This document shows positions 1 to 8,738 of a DNA stretch of 64,000 bases, piece after piece. The first letter of the stretch is position 1, and every line of letters begins with the position of its first letter. This DNA comes from an uncultured Tateyamaria sp. Lineage in GTDB: Bacteria; Pseudomonadota; Alphaproteobacteria; Rhodobacterales; Rhodobacteraceae. The translations under genes and the position numbers were made by a program. Below the pieces are notes generated by a model, which saw only the letters and a list, made by a program, of their open reading frames with translations, was not told the DNA's origin and did no database searches. The stretch is from positions 434,001 to 498,000 of the forward strand of contig NZ_CANNDO010000002.1 of the NCBI RefSeq assembly GCF_947503385.1. Reading direction: 5' to 3'.

Positions 1-1381
1 GTCCTTTGATTTCACAAGCAAAACCAACACGTTCCGGTTCAACCTTGTAGACACACCCGGCCACTCGGACTTTTCCGAAGACACCTACCGGACACTCACC
101 GCAGTGGATGCCGCGATTATGGTGATCGACGGGGCCAAGGGTGTGGAAAGCCAGACACAAAAGCTGTTCGAAGTGTGCCGCCTGCGCGACCTGCCAATCC
201 TGACGTTCTGTAACAAGATGGACAGGGAAAGCCGCGACACCTTTGAGATCATTGACGAAATCCAAGAAAACCTCGCCATTGACGTAACGCCTGCGTCTTG
301 GCCGATCGGCGTTGGCCGCGACTTTATCGGCTGCTACGACATCCTGCGCGACCGGCTTGAACTGATGGACCGCGCCGACCGCAACAAGGTCGCGGAAAGC
401 ATTGAGATCAACGGCCTCGACGATCCAAAACTGGCGGATCACGTGCCCGAAGCGCAGTTGAACCAACTGCGGGAAGAGCTTGAAATGGCGCGTGAATTGC
501 TGCCCCCGCTGGATGCTGAGGCGATGTTGCAGGGTACGTTGACCCCGATCTGGTTCGGTTCGGCGATCAATTCCTTTGGCGTCAAGGAACTGATGGAAGG
601 CATCGCGCGCTACGGGCCGGAGCCGCAGATTCAAAGCGCAGAGCCGCGCCAGATTCTACCAGAGGAATCAAAGGTTTCCGGCTTTGTCTTCAAAGTGCAG
701 GCCAACATGGACCCCAAGCACCGCGACCGCGTGGCCTTTGTCCGCATGGCCTCTGGTCACTTCAAACGCGGCATGAAGCTGACCCATGTGCGGTCGAAAA
801 AACCGATGGCCATTTCAAATCCGGTGATGTTCCTCGCCTCTGACCGTGAATTGGCCGAAGAGGCATGGGCCGGTGATATCATTGGCATCCCCAACCACGG
901 CCAGTTGCGCATCGGCGACACGCTGACCGAGGGCGAGGCGCTGCGTGTCACCGGCATCCCCAGCTTTGCGCCGGAACTGCTGCAAGGTGTGCGCGCGGGT
1001 GATCCGCTCAAGGCAAAACATCTGGAAAAAGCACTCATGCAGTTTGCCGAGGAAGGTGCCGCCAAGGTGTTCAAGCCGTCCATCGGGTCAGGCTTTGTCG
1101 TCGGTGTTGTGGGTGCGCTGCAATTCGAAGTGCTCGCCAGCCGGATCGAACTGGAATACGGGCTGCCCGTACGGTTCGAACAATCGCAGTTTACCTCGGC
1201 GCGGTGGGTGAACGGTGACAAACAAGCCATTGATAAGTTTACAGATTCCAACAAGCAACACATCGCGCACGACCATGACGGCGACATCGTTTACCTCACG
1301 CGGTTGCAATGGGACATCGACCGGGTGGCGCGCGATTATCCGGACGTGACCCTGACTGCCACCAAGGAGATGATGGTCTGA
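1..1381 (+). CDS. prfC: Peptide chain release factor 3 (5' end cut by window edge)
   Basis: GTPase that recycles RF1/RF2 from the ribosome after termination. The reading frame is open from base 2, so about 459 codons are visible. RF3 proteins are usually near 530 residues, so roughly the first 70, including the P-loop, lie outside the window. The G3 motif (DTPGHSDF) is visible at about residues 17-24 of the fragment. The G4 motif (NKMDRE) follows about 50 residues later, and the C-terminal domain reads through without interruption. The stop TGA lies in the sequence AAGGAGATGATGGTCTGA, which also serves as the upstream region of the next gene. Identification rests on the G-domain spacing and the RF3-type C-terminus. 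Confidence 0.93.
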   Translation, partial: SFDFTSKTNTFRFNLVDTPGHSDFSEDTYRTLTAVDAAIMVIDGAKGVESQTQKLFEVCRLRDLPILTFCNKMDRESRDTFEIIDEIQENLAIDVTPASWPIGVGRDFIGCYDILRDRLELMDRADRNKVAESIEINGLDDPKLADHVPEAQLNQLREELEMARELLPPLDAEAMLQGTLTPIWFGSAINSFGVKELMEGIARYGPEPQIQSAEPRQILPEESKVSGFVFKVQANMDPKHRDRVAFVRMASGHFKRGMKLTHVRSKKPMAISNPVMFLASDRELAEEAWAGDIIGIPNHGQLRIGDTLTEGEALRVTGIPSFAPELLQGVRAGDPLKAKHLEKALMQFAEEGAAKVFKPSIGSGFVVGVVGALQFEVLASRIELEYGLPVRFEQSQFTSARWVNGDKQAIDKFTDSNKQHIAHDHDGDIVYLTRLQWDIDRVARDYPDVTLTATKEMMV

Positions 1382-2337
1382 ACGGAGCCGACACACCCAC
1401 GCTCACCGTGCCGCAACCCGTCAACCGGGACGCAGCCACCCTGCGCTGGGGCATCGTCACCACTGTAAAGGCGCCGCTGCTCCAGATCGCCCGGTTTTCG
1501 GCCTATCATCTTGATCTGGGTGTTCACCGGATGCACATCCATCTGGACACGCCCGACCCAGCCATCGCCGCGCGTCTGGCCCACCCGCGTATCCAGTTTA
1601 TCCAATGCGATGCGACCTATTGGCAAGACCGCCCGGATCGGACAACGTCCACCCACCAGATGCGACAAATCTACAATGCATCAAGGGTTTACCGGGCAAC
1701 GTCCCTTGATTGGCTGGCCCATATCGACGTGGATGAGTTCATCCTTGCCCCCGGCCCCTTGCCCGATCTGCTGGCACGTGTCAGCGCCGACGACACGCAC
1801 GTCAACCTGTCCCCGGTCGAGATGATGGACACGCAGGGCGATCCGCACCATTTCAAACGCTACGCACGGGCCAGCAAGCGCCGCGTGATCTACCCGACCT
1901 TTGGCGAGTACATCAAAGGAGGCTTTCTCAGCACCACATCGCCCAAGGTATTCGCCCGGACGGGGTTGCAGAATGTCAGCCTCGGTATTCACGCCTTGCG
2001 CCATTTCGGGAACAAAGTCTGGAGCGGCGCATCGCTGCCGGGGTTGGAGTTGGGGCACGCCCATGCCCCCGATTTCGAGACGTTCCGGCGGCACATGACA
2101 TACCGGCTGGACAAGGGCAGTTATCACAATCGCAAGGGCAAGATGAACCCGATTGGCCTGTTGATCCGCACCTTGCTGGAGGACCCCGATCCCGACGCCT
2201 TGCGCGCGCTGCACCGCGAATTGTCGAGCCCCACACCAGACCGGCTGGAGCGGTTGAACGACGCTGGACTTTTGCGCACCGAAACGCTCAACCTTGATGC
2301 AAAGGTCGCGCAGCATTTCGGCACGTTGGAGGGGTAG
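1378..2337 (+). CDS. Glycosyltransferase family 2-type protein (first of a tandem pair)
   Basis: Probable cytosolic nucleotide-sugar glycosyltransferase of the Glyco_tranf_2_4/DUF23-like type. Evidence is the RWGI..T start of the fold, the nucleotide/metal-binding stretch WLAHIDVDEF and the C-terminal YRLDKGSYHNR segment. All three recur in the next gene, a clear paralogue. The start is uncertain. An ATG at 1309 gives 342 residues but lies 70 bases inside prfC and adds arginine-rich sequence with no counterpart in the paralogue. The AAGGAG at 1364-1369 sits eight bases before a CTG at 1378, which overlaps the prfC stop (CTGA). A GTG at 1408 is a third option. The acceptor sugar is unknown; similar proteins often act on surface polysaccharide. 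Confidence 0.75.
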   Translation: MNGADTPTLTVPQPVNRDAATLRWGIVTTVKAPLLQIARFSAYHLDLGVHRMHIHLDTPDPAIAARLAHPRIQFIQCDATYWQDRPDRTTSTHQMRQIYNASRVYRATSLDWLAHIDVDEFILAPGPLPDLLARVSADDTHVNLSPVEMMDTQGDPHHFKRYARASKRRVIYPTFGEYIKGGFLSTTSPKVFARTGLQNVSLGIHALRHFGNKVWSGASLPGLELGHAHAPDFETFRRHMTYRLDKGSYHNRKGKMNPIGLLIRTLLEDPDPDALRALHRELSSPTPDRLERLNDAGLLRTETLNLDAKVAQHFGTLEG

Positions 2338-2340
2338 ATC

Positions 2341-3273
2341 ATGGCCAGATGGGGCATATCCACGACGATCCTTGCCCCCGTGGATGATATCCTGCGCTTT
2401 GCCGCTTATCACCTCGAACTGGGCGCGCACCGGCTGTATCTGTACCTTGATGATGACAATGCAGAGGCGTTCAAGGCGCTGAAAGCTCATCCGAAAATCC
2501 GGGTGCAGACCTGCGACACAGCACATTGGAAACGTCTGATCGGCAAGCACCCTGCGCGGCATCAGGTGCGCCAGACGCTCAACGCGACCCACGCCTACAA
2601 TCGCAGGACCGAGGTGGATTGGCTGATCCATATGGACGTGGACGAATTCCTCGTTCCCGCCCACCCCTTGCCCGACATGCTGGACAGATTGCCCCCGGAC
2701 ACACGCGCCGCCCGCGCCCGTCCGATGGAGATGCTGGGCGGCAGCCATGACGCGTTCAAGGCGTTCATCCCTGCAGGTCCTGACCGGCACCGTATCGTTG
2801 CGGCGCTCTATCCCAATTTTGGCCGTTACCTGAAAGCAGGCTTTGTCAGCCACGCAGCAGGCAAGGTCTTTGTTCGCACAGGTCAACCCGACATCTCCGT
2901 TCAGATTCACGATGCGCTGCACAATGATGTGCGCCTGCCTGCCACCGAACTTGTGCAGGTTGACCTCGCCCATTGCCACGCCGCATCTTGGGAGGCGTGG
3001 CGTGCCGCGTTTGCCTACCGCCTGCAAAAGGGCTCGTACCGGCCCGAGATCAAGGCAGCCCTGCCGCCCGAGGATGGCGGACTGTCAATCCACGACATGC
3101 TGTCAACGATCCAGGCGCAGGATGGCGACGCAGGTCTGCGCGCCTTTTATGACGAGGTGATCGGCGACAGTCCGGATTTGCGCGCCCGCCTGCACGCGCA
3201 GGGGCTGTTGCGCCTGCATGACCTGTCGCTTGGCGAACACATGCGCACGCATTTCCCTGACATGGCGATTTGA
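2341..3273 (+). CDS. Glycosyltransferase family 2-type protein (second of a tandem pair)
   Basis: 310-residue paralogue of the upstream gene, starting three bases after its stop, so the pair is almost certainly co-transcribed. It shares the RWGISTT N-terminus, the LGAHRLYLYLDDD segment, the WLIHMDVDEFL motif (aspartates that would bind the nucleotide-sugar metal) and the AYRLQKGSYRP segment near the C-terminus. No membrane segment or signal peptide is visible, so a cytosolic transferase is expected. The substrate cannot be read from the sequence. The two copies have diverged widely between the shared motifs, which suggests an old duplication with separate specificities. Confidence 0.75.
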   Translation: MARWGISTTILAPVDDILRFAAYHLELGAHRLYLYLDDDNAEAFKALKAHPKIRVQTCDTAHWKRLIGKHPARHQVRQTLNATHAYNRRTEVDWLIHMDVDEFLVPAHPLPDMLDRLPPDTRAARARPMEMLGGSHDAFKAFIPAGPDRHRIVAALYPNFGRYLKAGFVSHAAGKVFVRTGQPDISVQIHDALHNDVRLPATELVQVDLAHCHAASWEAWRAAFAYRLQKGSYRPEIKAALPPEDGGLSIHDMLSTIQAQDGDAGLRAFYDEVIGDSPDLRARLHAQGLLRLHDLSLGEHMRTHFPDMAI

Positions 3274-3373
3274 CGCGCATAAGCGCCTCTGTTATGCACG
3301 CGCAGCATGTCGGGGCGAGGTTGCCCCTTTGGGCCACGCGGGCCGACATCAATGATGCAGCGGGCCAAGTCAG

Positions 3374-3392
3374 TGTCCGCAACTCACGGACA
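3374..3392 (+). promoter_or_regulatory. Small hairpin just before the helicase start
   Basis: TGTCCG (3374-3379) pairs with CGGACA (3387-3392) around a seven-base loop, ending three bases before the ATG at 3396. No Shine-Dalgarno purine run is visible in the 20 bases before the start, so this hairpin occupies the ribosome entry site. A regulatory role is inference only. Confidence 0.3.
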
Positions 3393-3395
3393 TAA

Positions 3396-4832
3396 ATGAC
3401 AAAATTCTCTGATCTGGATCTCAATCCAAAGGTTCTGAAAGCGGTCGAAGAGGCCGGTTACGAAACACCCACACCCATTCAGGCAGATGCGATTCCGCAC
3501 GCTCTTGCCGGGCGCGACGTGCTGGGCATCGCTCAGACCGGCACCGGCAAAACTGCCAGCTTTACGCTGCCGATGATCACCGCGCTGGCCCGGGGGCGCG
3601 CACGCGCGCGGATGCCTCGCAGCCTTGTGCTGTGCCCCACGCGTGAACTGGCCGCACAGGTGGCCGAGAACTTCGACACCTATTCCAAATACGTCAAACT
3701 GACCAAGGCACTTCTGATCGGCGGCGTCAGCTTCAAGGAACAGGATCTGGCCATCGACAAGGGCGTCGACGTGCTGATCGCCACACCGGGCCGTCTGCTC
3801 GACCATTTCGAACGGGGCAAGCTGATCCTGTCGGACGTCAAGGTCATGGTGGTGGATGAGGCCGACCGGATGCTTGACATGGGGTTCATCCCCGACATCG
3901 AACGCATCTTTGGCCTCACGCCGTTTACACGCCAGACGCTGTTTTTCTCCGCCACAATGGCGCCCGAGATCGAGCGGATCACCAACACCTTCCTGAGCAA
4001 TCCCGCCCGGATCGAAGTGGCCCGTCAGGCCACCGCTTCCGAGACGATCGAACAGGGTGTTCTGATGTTCAAAGGCTCGCGTCGTGACCGCGAGGCGTCG
4101 GAAAAGCGCAAGGTGCTGCGCGCCCTGATCGACGCCGAGGGCGACAAGCTGACCAACGCGATTATCTTCTGCAACCGCAAGACGGATGTGGATATCGTCG
4201 CCAAGTCCTTGAAAAAGTACAAATATGATGCGGCTCCGATCCATGGCGATCTGGACCAGTCACAACGCACGCGTACGCTGGACGGGTTCCGCAACAATGA
4301 ACTGCGCATTCTGGTGGCCTCTGATGTGGCCGCGCGCGGTCTTGATGTGCCGTCGGTCAGCCACGTGTTCAATTTCGACGTCCCGGGCCACCCGGAGGAC
4401 TACGTGCATCGCATTGGCCGCACCGGTCGCGCGGGCCGCGAAGGCAAGGCCATCACCATCTGCATCCCCCGTGATGAAAAGCAGTTCGACGCGGTCGAAA
4501 AGCTGATCCAGAAGGAAATCCCCCGCCTCGACAACCCGCTGAAGTCCGAAAAACCCGAGGTGGAAGAGCCCAAAGAGCCCACCGAAGACAAGCCCAAACG
4601 CACCCGATCGCGCAAACCTCCGAAATCCGAGGACAAGTCCGAAGCGCCGGTCGAAGCAGCAGCGGAGCTGCAAGAGACCAAGCAGGACGAGACACCCAAA
4701 CCTTCGCGCAGCCGAGGCGGTCGCGGTCGGTCGTCAGGTCGCGATGATCGCGGCGGGAACAAGGTTGTCGGTCTTGGGGAACATACGCCCAGCTTTATCG
4801 AACTCAGCTTTGAAGAGCGGATGGCCAGCTAG
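3396..4832 (+). CDS. DEAD-box ATP-dependent RNA helicase (RhlE-like)
   Basis: Unwinds or remodels RNA duplexes using ATP in the cytoplasm. The 478-residue protein carries the full motif set: Q motif with Q29, Walker A AQTGTGKT (46-53), PTREL (81-85), TPGR (130-133), DEAD (154-157), SAT (185-187) and HRIGRTGR (339-346). A charged Lys/Glu/Pro-rich tail runs from about residue 380 and ends in a Gly/Arg-rich stretch near 435-455, as in RhlE-type enzymes that use such tails for RNA binding. It faces the convergent GNAT gene. Function in cold adaptation or ribosome assembly is likely from the family but not shown here. Confidence 0.92.
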   Translation: MTKFSDLDLNPKVLKAVEEAGYETPTPIQADAIPHALAGRDVLGIAQTGTGKTASFTLPMITALARGRARARMPRSLVLCPTRELAAQVAENFDTYSKYVKLTKALLIGGVSFKEQDLAIDKGVDVLIATPGRLLDHFERGKLILSDVKVMVVDEADRMLDMGFIPDIERIFGLTPFTRQTLFFSATMAPEIERITNTFLSNPARIEVARQATASETIEQGVLMFKGSRRDREASEKRKVLRALIDAEGDKLTNAIIFCNRKTDVDIVAKSLKKYKYDAAPIHGDLDQSQRTRTLDGFRNNELRILVASDVAARGLDVPSVSHVFNFDVPGHPEDYVHRIGRTGRAGREGKAITICIPRDEKQFDAVEKLIQKEIPRLDNPLKSEKPEVEEPKEPTEDKPKRTRSRKPPKSEDKSEAPVEAAAELQETKQDETPKPSRSRGGRGRSSGRDDRGGNKVVGLGEHTPSFIELSFEERMAS

Positions 4833-4857
4833 CCATCCGTTCACCGGACCAAGCCGC

Positions 4858-4909
4858 GTCCCGCAAACACCTCTTTTGCAAACCCGACAGGTGTTCGCAA
4901 TTGCGGGAC
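4858..4909. terminator. Two-tier inverted repeat between convergent genes
   Basis: The outer arms GTCCCGCAA (4858-4866) and TTGCGGGAC (4901-4909) match perfectly. The inner arms AACACCT (4866-4872) and AGGTGTT (4889-4895) also match. It lies 26 bases after the helicase stop and about 25 bases from the end of the opposing GNAT gene, as expected of a bidirectional terminator. There is no clear T-run, so confidence is moderate. Confidence 0.42.
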
Positions 4910-4934
4910 GAACCGGTCGTTCATGGCGGCACCC

Positions 4935-5423
4935 CTAGGGCTTCGCTAGCATCGGCAGTATGCGACCCCATTGCGATTCCCGAGGCTGCCCTGACGGTTC
5001 AAATCCAAGCTTCGTGTACACTGCAATCGCCCGCTCATTGTCCGGGTGAGGGTCAGTCGCAATTATTGGCGCACCCTTGTCAAAAAGGACTCTCATTCTT
5101 GCACCGATGAAAGCAGTCCCGTGCCCAACTCCAATCATCTTGGGATCGCCAATGTACTGATCAATCCCTCGTGCGCCCTTTGGAAGCTCTGCAAAGTGAT
5201 GATCCTCCCACCCGTGGACGGAATAATCCTGCATGAAGGCAAATGGCCGTTCCTCGAACGAGACGACGAAACGAGAAACGCGAGGATCGTTTAGTCCTTC
5301 CTGATCATATGGTTCGTCTAGATCCCACCATTCGCGGACATGTGGCTGCATTTGCCACGCCAATAACATTGGCAGATCGCCCATAGTCACGCGGCGGAAA
5401 TCGTAATGTCTGGCGACTGTCAT
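4935..5423 (-). CDS. GNAT-family N-acetyltransferase
   Basis: About 162 residues with a GNAT acetyl-CoA domain. The C-terminal DPHPDNERAIAVYTKLGF segment is the usual end of the fold. The RFVVSFEERPFAFMQDY and DQYIGDPKMIGVGHGT stretches resemble AAC(6')-type aminoglycoside acetyltransferases. Whether it modifies an antibiotic or a metabolite cannot be told. The chosen ATG (5421-5423) lies six bases after a good -10 (TATAGT on the coding strand), so the mRNA may be nearly leaderless. An in-frame ATG seven codons upstream has no better support. Base composition is visibly more AT-rich than the neighbouring rnj, which suggests recent acquisition. Confidence 0.8.
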   Translation of the reverse strand: MTVARHYDFRRVTMGDLPMLLAWQMQPHVREWWDLDEPYDQEGLNDPRVSRFVVSFEERPFAFMQDYSVHGWEDHHFAELPKGARGIDQYIGDPKMIGVGHGTAFIGARMRVLFDKGAPIIATDPHPDNERAIAVYTKLGFEPSGQPRESQWGRILPMLAKP

Positions 5424-5429
5424 TCCGAC

Positions 5430-5435
5430 ACTATA
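5430..5435 (-). promoter_or_regulatory. Candidate -10 element of the GNAT gene
   Basis: TATAGT on the minus strand ends six bases before the GNAT ATG, so transcription would begin at or next to the start codon. No convincing -35 is seen 17 bases upstream. Inference from spacing only. Confidence 0.3.
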
Positions 5436-5498
5436 GCACGTCACTTCACTGTAGGTCTGGCCTCTCAGCCACCAATTGCAGCGACTCCGACGCCTGGC

Positions 5499-7169
5499 TC
5501 AGTGCATCCGGCTGACGACCACCGTCACCTCCGGCTTTTTGCCGATCTCGTCCTGCGCTGTTTTACGCACAACCCGCCGCAACGCATCAGACAAGCTGTC
5601 ATCGTCGCGCAATGTTTTGGCATCCGCACGGCCCAAAAACTGGCTCAAATCCGCTTCGAGCACATCCACCAGTGCCGCATTCGACCGACCTGTTTCCGGC
5701 AGGCCCATCAACTCGCACCATGGATCACCCAGCGGTTCATCCTCTTCATCAAGGATCAGCGTCACCGTCACGTGCCCATTCAGCGCCATGCGAATGCGGT
5801 CACGCACCACACCGTCCAGCGCGCCAATCTGTACGGAGCCGTCCAGATAGGTTCGGCCCGTTTCAACGTAACCCGCAACCTTGGGCGCATTGCCGCTGAG
5901 GTCGATCATCATCCCATTCACCGCCAGAACGCCGTGGCGCCCCTTGGATTCGGTCAGCTTTACATGTTCGCGCAAGTGCCGGTGTTCGCCGTGCATGGGC
6001 ACCACGATCTGTGGCTGCACGATGTCCTGCAATTGCTCTAGGTCCGGGCGGTTGGCGTGGCCCGACACGTGGTACAGGCCAGAGGAGTCATCCACCACGT
6101 CCACACCCTTTTCCGAGAGCATGTTCATGATGCGGATGACGCCTTTTTCATTGCCGGGAATTGTCTTGGACGAGAACAGGAACAGGTCCCCTTCCTTCAG
6201 CTCCAACCCCATGTATTTTCCATTGGCCAGCTGCGCCGAGGCCGCGCGGCGTTCACCCTGCGATCCCGTCACCAGAAGCATCAGGTTCTCGCGCGGGATG
6301 TTCTTGGCATCCTCGGGGCTGACGGTTGTGGGGAAATCACGCAGCACGCCCGTTTCCACCGCTGCCTCGATCATCCGCCGCATTGCGCGGCCCAGAAGGA
6401 CAATTGACCGACCCGCCTTGGCCCCCGCCTCGGCCAGTGTTTTCACGCGGGCAACATTGGAGGCGAACGTCGTTGCCACAACCATGCCCGTGTCATGGCC
6501 CCGCACCAGCTTTTCGATCTCGGGCCCAAGGCTCATCTCGGACCGGCCCGGATGGGGCGAAAACACATTGGTCGAATCGCAGATCAGAGCCTTGACTCCA
6601 TCCTTTGACACCTCGGCCCAAAGGTCCGGATCAAAGGGCTCGCCCACAATCGGCGTCGGGTCCAGCTTGAAATCGCCCGAGTGGATGACGCGGCCATCAG
6701 GCGTGTCGATCACAAGTGCTGCACTTTCGGGGATCGAATGCGACATCGGCAAAAAGCCCACCTTGAACGGGCCCGCCTGCACCTGATCGGGCCAAGCTGC
6801 CGCGATGCGCACGGCCTCGTCCGGATGGCCATACTCGGCCATTTTGCGCCGCGCGATATTCGCCGTGAAGGGGCGCGCATAAATTGGCGCGCCAAGCCGC
6901 TCGTAAGTGTGGGACACAGCGCCCACATGGTCCTCGTGGGCGTGGGTTACAAAAATCGCCTCGATGCGATCACGGCGCTCGGCCAACCACTCAACGTCCG
7001 GCAGGATCAGGTCCACACCGGGCGAGCCGTCCATGTCGGGAAAGGCCACACCCATGTCGACCACGATCAACCGCTCTTCATCCTGCGCCCCATACCCGTA
7101 CACATAGGCATTCATACCAATTTCACCCGCCCCACCAAGGGGAAGGTAGATCAAACGTTCACTGCTCAT
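5499..7169 (-). CDS. rnj: Ribonuclease J
   Basis: Metallo-beta-lactamase/beta-CASP ribonuclease that processes and degrades RNA, with 5'-to-3' exonuclease and endonuclease activity. The 556-residue protein has the zinc-binding HAHEDH motif at residues 76-81, the HSGDFK segment about 85 residues later and MHGEHRHLREH near residue 400, which is diagnostic of RNase J. The start MSSERLIYLPLGGAGEIGMN is typical of the family. It starts four bases after the coaX stop, so it belongs to the birA-coaX-rnj group behind nuoN, an order I recall as common in Rhodobacterales. Confidence 0.95.
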   Translation of the reverse strand: MSSERLIYLPLGGAGEIGMNAYVYGYGAQDEERLIVVDMGVAFPDMDGSPGVDLILPDVEWLAERRDRIEAIFVTHAHEDHVGAVSHTYERLGAPIYARPFTANIARRKMAEYGHPDEAVRIAAAWPDQVQAGPFKVGFLPMSHSIPESAALVIDTPDGRVIHSGDFKLDPTPIVGEPFDPDLWAEVSKDGVKALICDSTNVFSPHPGRSEMSLGPEIEKLVRGHDTGMVVATTFASNVARVKTLAEAGAKAGRSIVLLGRAMRRMIEAAVETGVLRDFPTTVSPEDAKNIPRENLMLLVTGSQGERRAASAQLANGKYMGLELKEGDLFLFSSKTIPGNEKGVIRIMNMLSEKGVDVVDDSSGLYHVSGHANRPDLEQLQDIVQPQIVVPMHGEHRHLREHVKLTESKGRHGVLAVNGMMIDLSGNAPKVAGYVETGRTYLDGSVQIGALDGVVRDRIRMALNGHVTVTLILDEEDEPLGDPWCELMGLPETGRSNAALVDVLEADLSQFLGRADAKTLRDDDSLSDALRRVVRKTAQDEIGKKPEVTVVVSRMH

Positions 7170-7173
7170 TGTG

Positions 7174-7947
7174 TCAGCTGTTTTCCTTGTTGTAGCGATA
7201 GATGACCGTCAGGCCATGCATCGTCAAATCATCTTGATAGTCGTCAAACAGGGTCTCGGTCGCTTGGAATAGCGGCGCCAGACCTCCGGTTGCGATCACG
7301 CGCATGTCGCGGGCGCGTTCCGCCTTGATCCGGGCACATATCTCACGGACGAGGCCCACGTAACCCCAAAAGACCCCTGACTGCATACAGGCGACCGTGT
7401 TTGTCCCCACCACAGCTTGCGGCTTGGTGATATCGACATGCGGCAGAGCGGCGGCGGCATTGTGCAGCGCCTCAAGGCTCAGGTTTACGCCCGGCGCGAT
7501 CACACCGCCCACGTAGGCCCCGTCGCTCGCCACCACGTCAAACGTGGTCGCGGTGCCGAAATCCACCACAATCAGATCGCCGCCGCAGCGGTCATAGGCC
7601 CCTGCCGTATTGACCAGGCGGTCGGGCCCAATCTGCGTGCCTTCGTCCACCCGCGGATCCACAGGCAGCAGGCAGTCAGATTTGCCCACCACGTAAGGGC
7701 GGCAATTGAAGTAACGGTCGCACAGGACCCGAAGGTTGAACACGACCCGCGGCACGGTGGACGAGATGATCACATCCGTGATCTCCACATCCAGCTTCTG
7801 GAACCCCATAAGCGAAGACAGCCAGACATAGTATTGATCCGCCGTGCGCTGCCATTCCGTGGACGTACGCCAGGTGGCAATAAACGCCGCCCCGTCCCAG
7901 ATCGAGAACATGGTGTTGGTGTTGCCGCAGTCGATGGTCAGAAGCAT
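7174..7947 (-). CDS. coaX: Type III pantothenate kinase
   Basis: Catalyses ATP-dependent phosphorylation of pantothenate, the first step of coenzyme A synthesis. The 257-residue protein begins MLLTIDCGNTNT, carrying the ASKHA phosphate loop DCGNTN. It also has GPDRLVN, DFGTATTFDVV and GGVIAPG, which together identify CoaX. I choose the ATG at 7947 over an upstream ATG at 7971 because GAAGGGG lies six bases before it. The upstream ATG would place the start inside birA with no ribosome site. The gene overlaps the end of birA slightly or abuts it, indicating co-translation. Confidence 0.93.
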   Translation of the reverse strand: MLLTIDCGNTNTMFSIWDGAAFIATWRTSTEWQRTADQYYVWLSSLMGFQKLDVEITDVIISSTVPRVVFNLRVLCDRYFNCRPYVVGKSDCLLPVDPRVDEGTQIGPDRLVNTAGAYDRCGGDLIVVDFGTATTFDVVASDGAYVGGVIAPGVNLSLEALHNAAAALPHVDITKPQAVVGTNTVACMQSGVFWGYVGLVREICARIKAERARDMRVIATGGLAPLFQATETLFDDYQDDLTMHGLTVIYRYNKENS

Positions 7948-7957
7948 GTGCGCCCCT

Positions 7958-8731
7958 TCAGAAATAGACATCCGCCGCCGGGATGTGCACCCGGCCCTTG
8001 GCCGTCTCTAGAACAAGTTGCCCATCGCCGTCCACGTCGACGAATGTGCCGGTCTGGCTGTCATGTGTCGTACGCGCCGTGATGACCTCACCCAATCGCG
8101 CGGCATGGGCCAGCCACGCTGTGCGAATGGGCGCAAATCCGTAGGTGGTAAATTGCGCTTCGTGCCGGGCAAAGGCATCCGCAAGCAGGTTCAAAAACGG
8201 TTCCGCCGCCACGTCCACACCCAATGACCTGAGCGCGACGGGCGGCACCGCCCCCGGTTCCACCTCATCCGCGGACGGAGCGGCCACAAGGTTCACACCC
8301 ACGCCAATGGCCAAATGCGCGGGCCCGACCGTCTCCAACAAGATCCCGGCCAGCTTTCCGCCGCGCAGCAACACATCGTTGGGCCATTTTAGCGCAAAGG
8401 CATCCTCGCGCCCTGTCGCGGCCACACATGCGTCTCGCAATGCCAGCGACATTACAAAGGACCGCAGCGCCGCCTGTCCCGGAGGTCCGGCCACCGGCAT
8501 CACGAGGGTTGCGGCAAAATTCCCGACGGGCATCGCCCATGGACGCCCACGCCGCCCGCGTGCCGCCGTTTGTCGATGTGCCAAAATCCACGCAGGGCCT
8601 GCCAATTCCGGCGCCACGCGCGCCGCCTCGCTCAACGTGGAATCAACGGATTGCAACACGATCCGGCCATAGCCCAAGGGCCACCCCGTCTCTGTCCCAA
8701 AAAAATCCCCCCCGGAGGGCCGATCTGCCAC
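7958..8731 (-). CDS. birA: Biotin--[acetyl-CoA-carboxylase] ligase, class I
   Basis: Activates biotin with ATP and attaches it to biotin carboxyl carrier proteins; its targets in this window include the LiuD subunit. The 257-residue protein has the biotinyl-AMP loop GRRGRPW (about 59-65), KWPNDVLL and GGKLAGILLE. It lacks the N-terminal winged helix of bifunctional E. coli BirA, so it should be an enzyme only, not a repressor. It follows nuoN by seven bases and is probably transcribed with the complex I genes. Confidence 0.93.
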   Translation of the reverse strand: MADRPSGGDFFGTETGWPLGYGRIVLQSVDSTLSEAARVAPELAGPAWILAHRQTAARGRRGRPWAMPVGNFAATLVMPVAGPPGQAALRSFVMSLALRDACVAATGREDAFALKWPNDVLLRGGKLAGILLETVGPAHLAIGVGVNLVAAPSADEVEPGAVPPVALRSLGVDVAAEPFLNLLADAFARHEAQFTTYGFAPIRTAWLAHAARLGEVITARTTHDSQTGTFVDVDGDGQLVLETAKGRVHIPAADVYF

Positions 8732-8738
8732 GAAGCGC

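Noticed and set aside
4996-5006. GGTTCAAATCC, resembling a tRNA T-loop
   Set aside because: It lies in the coding frame of the GNAT gene and no cloverleaf can be built around it.
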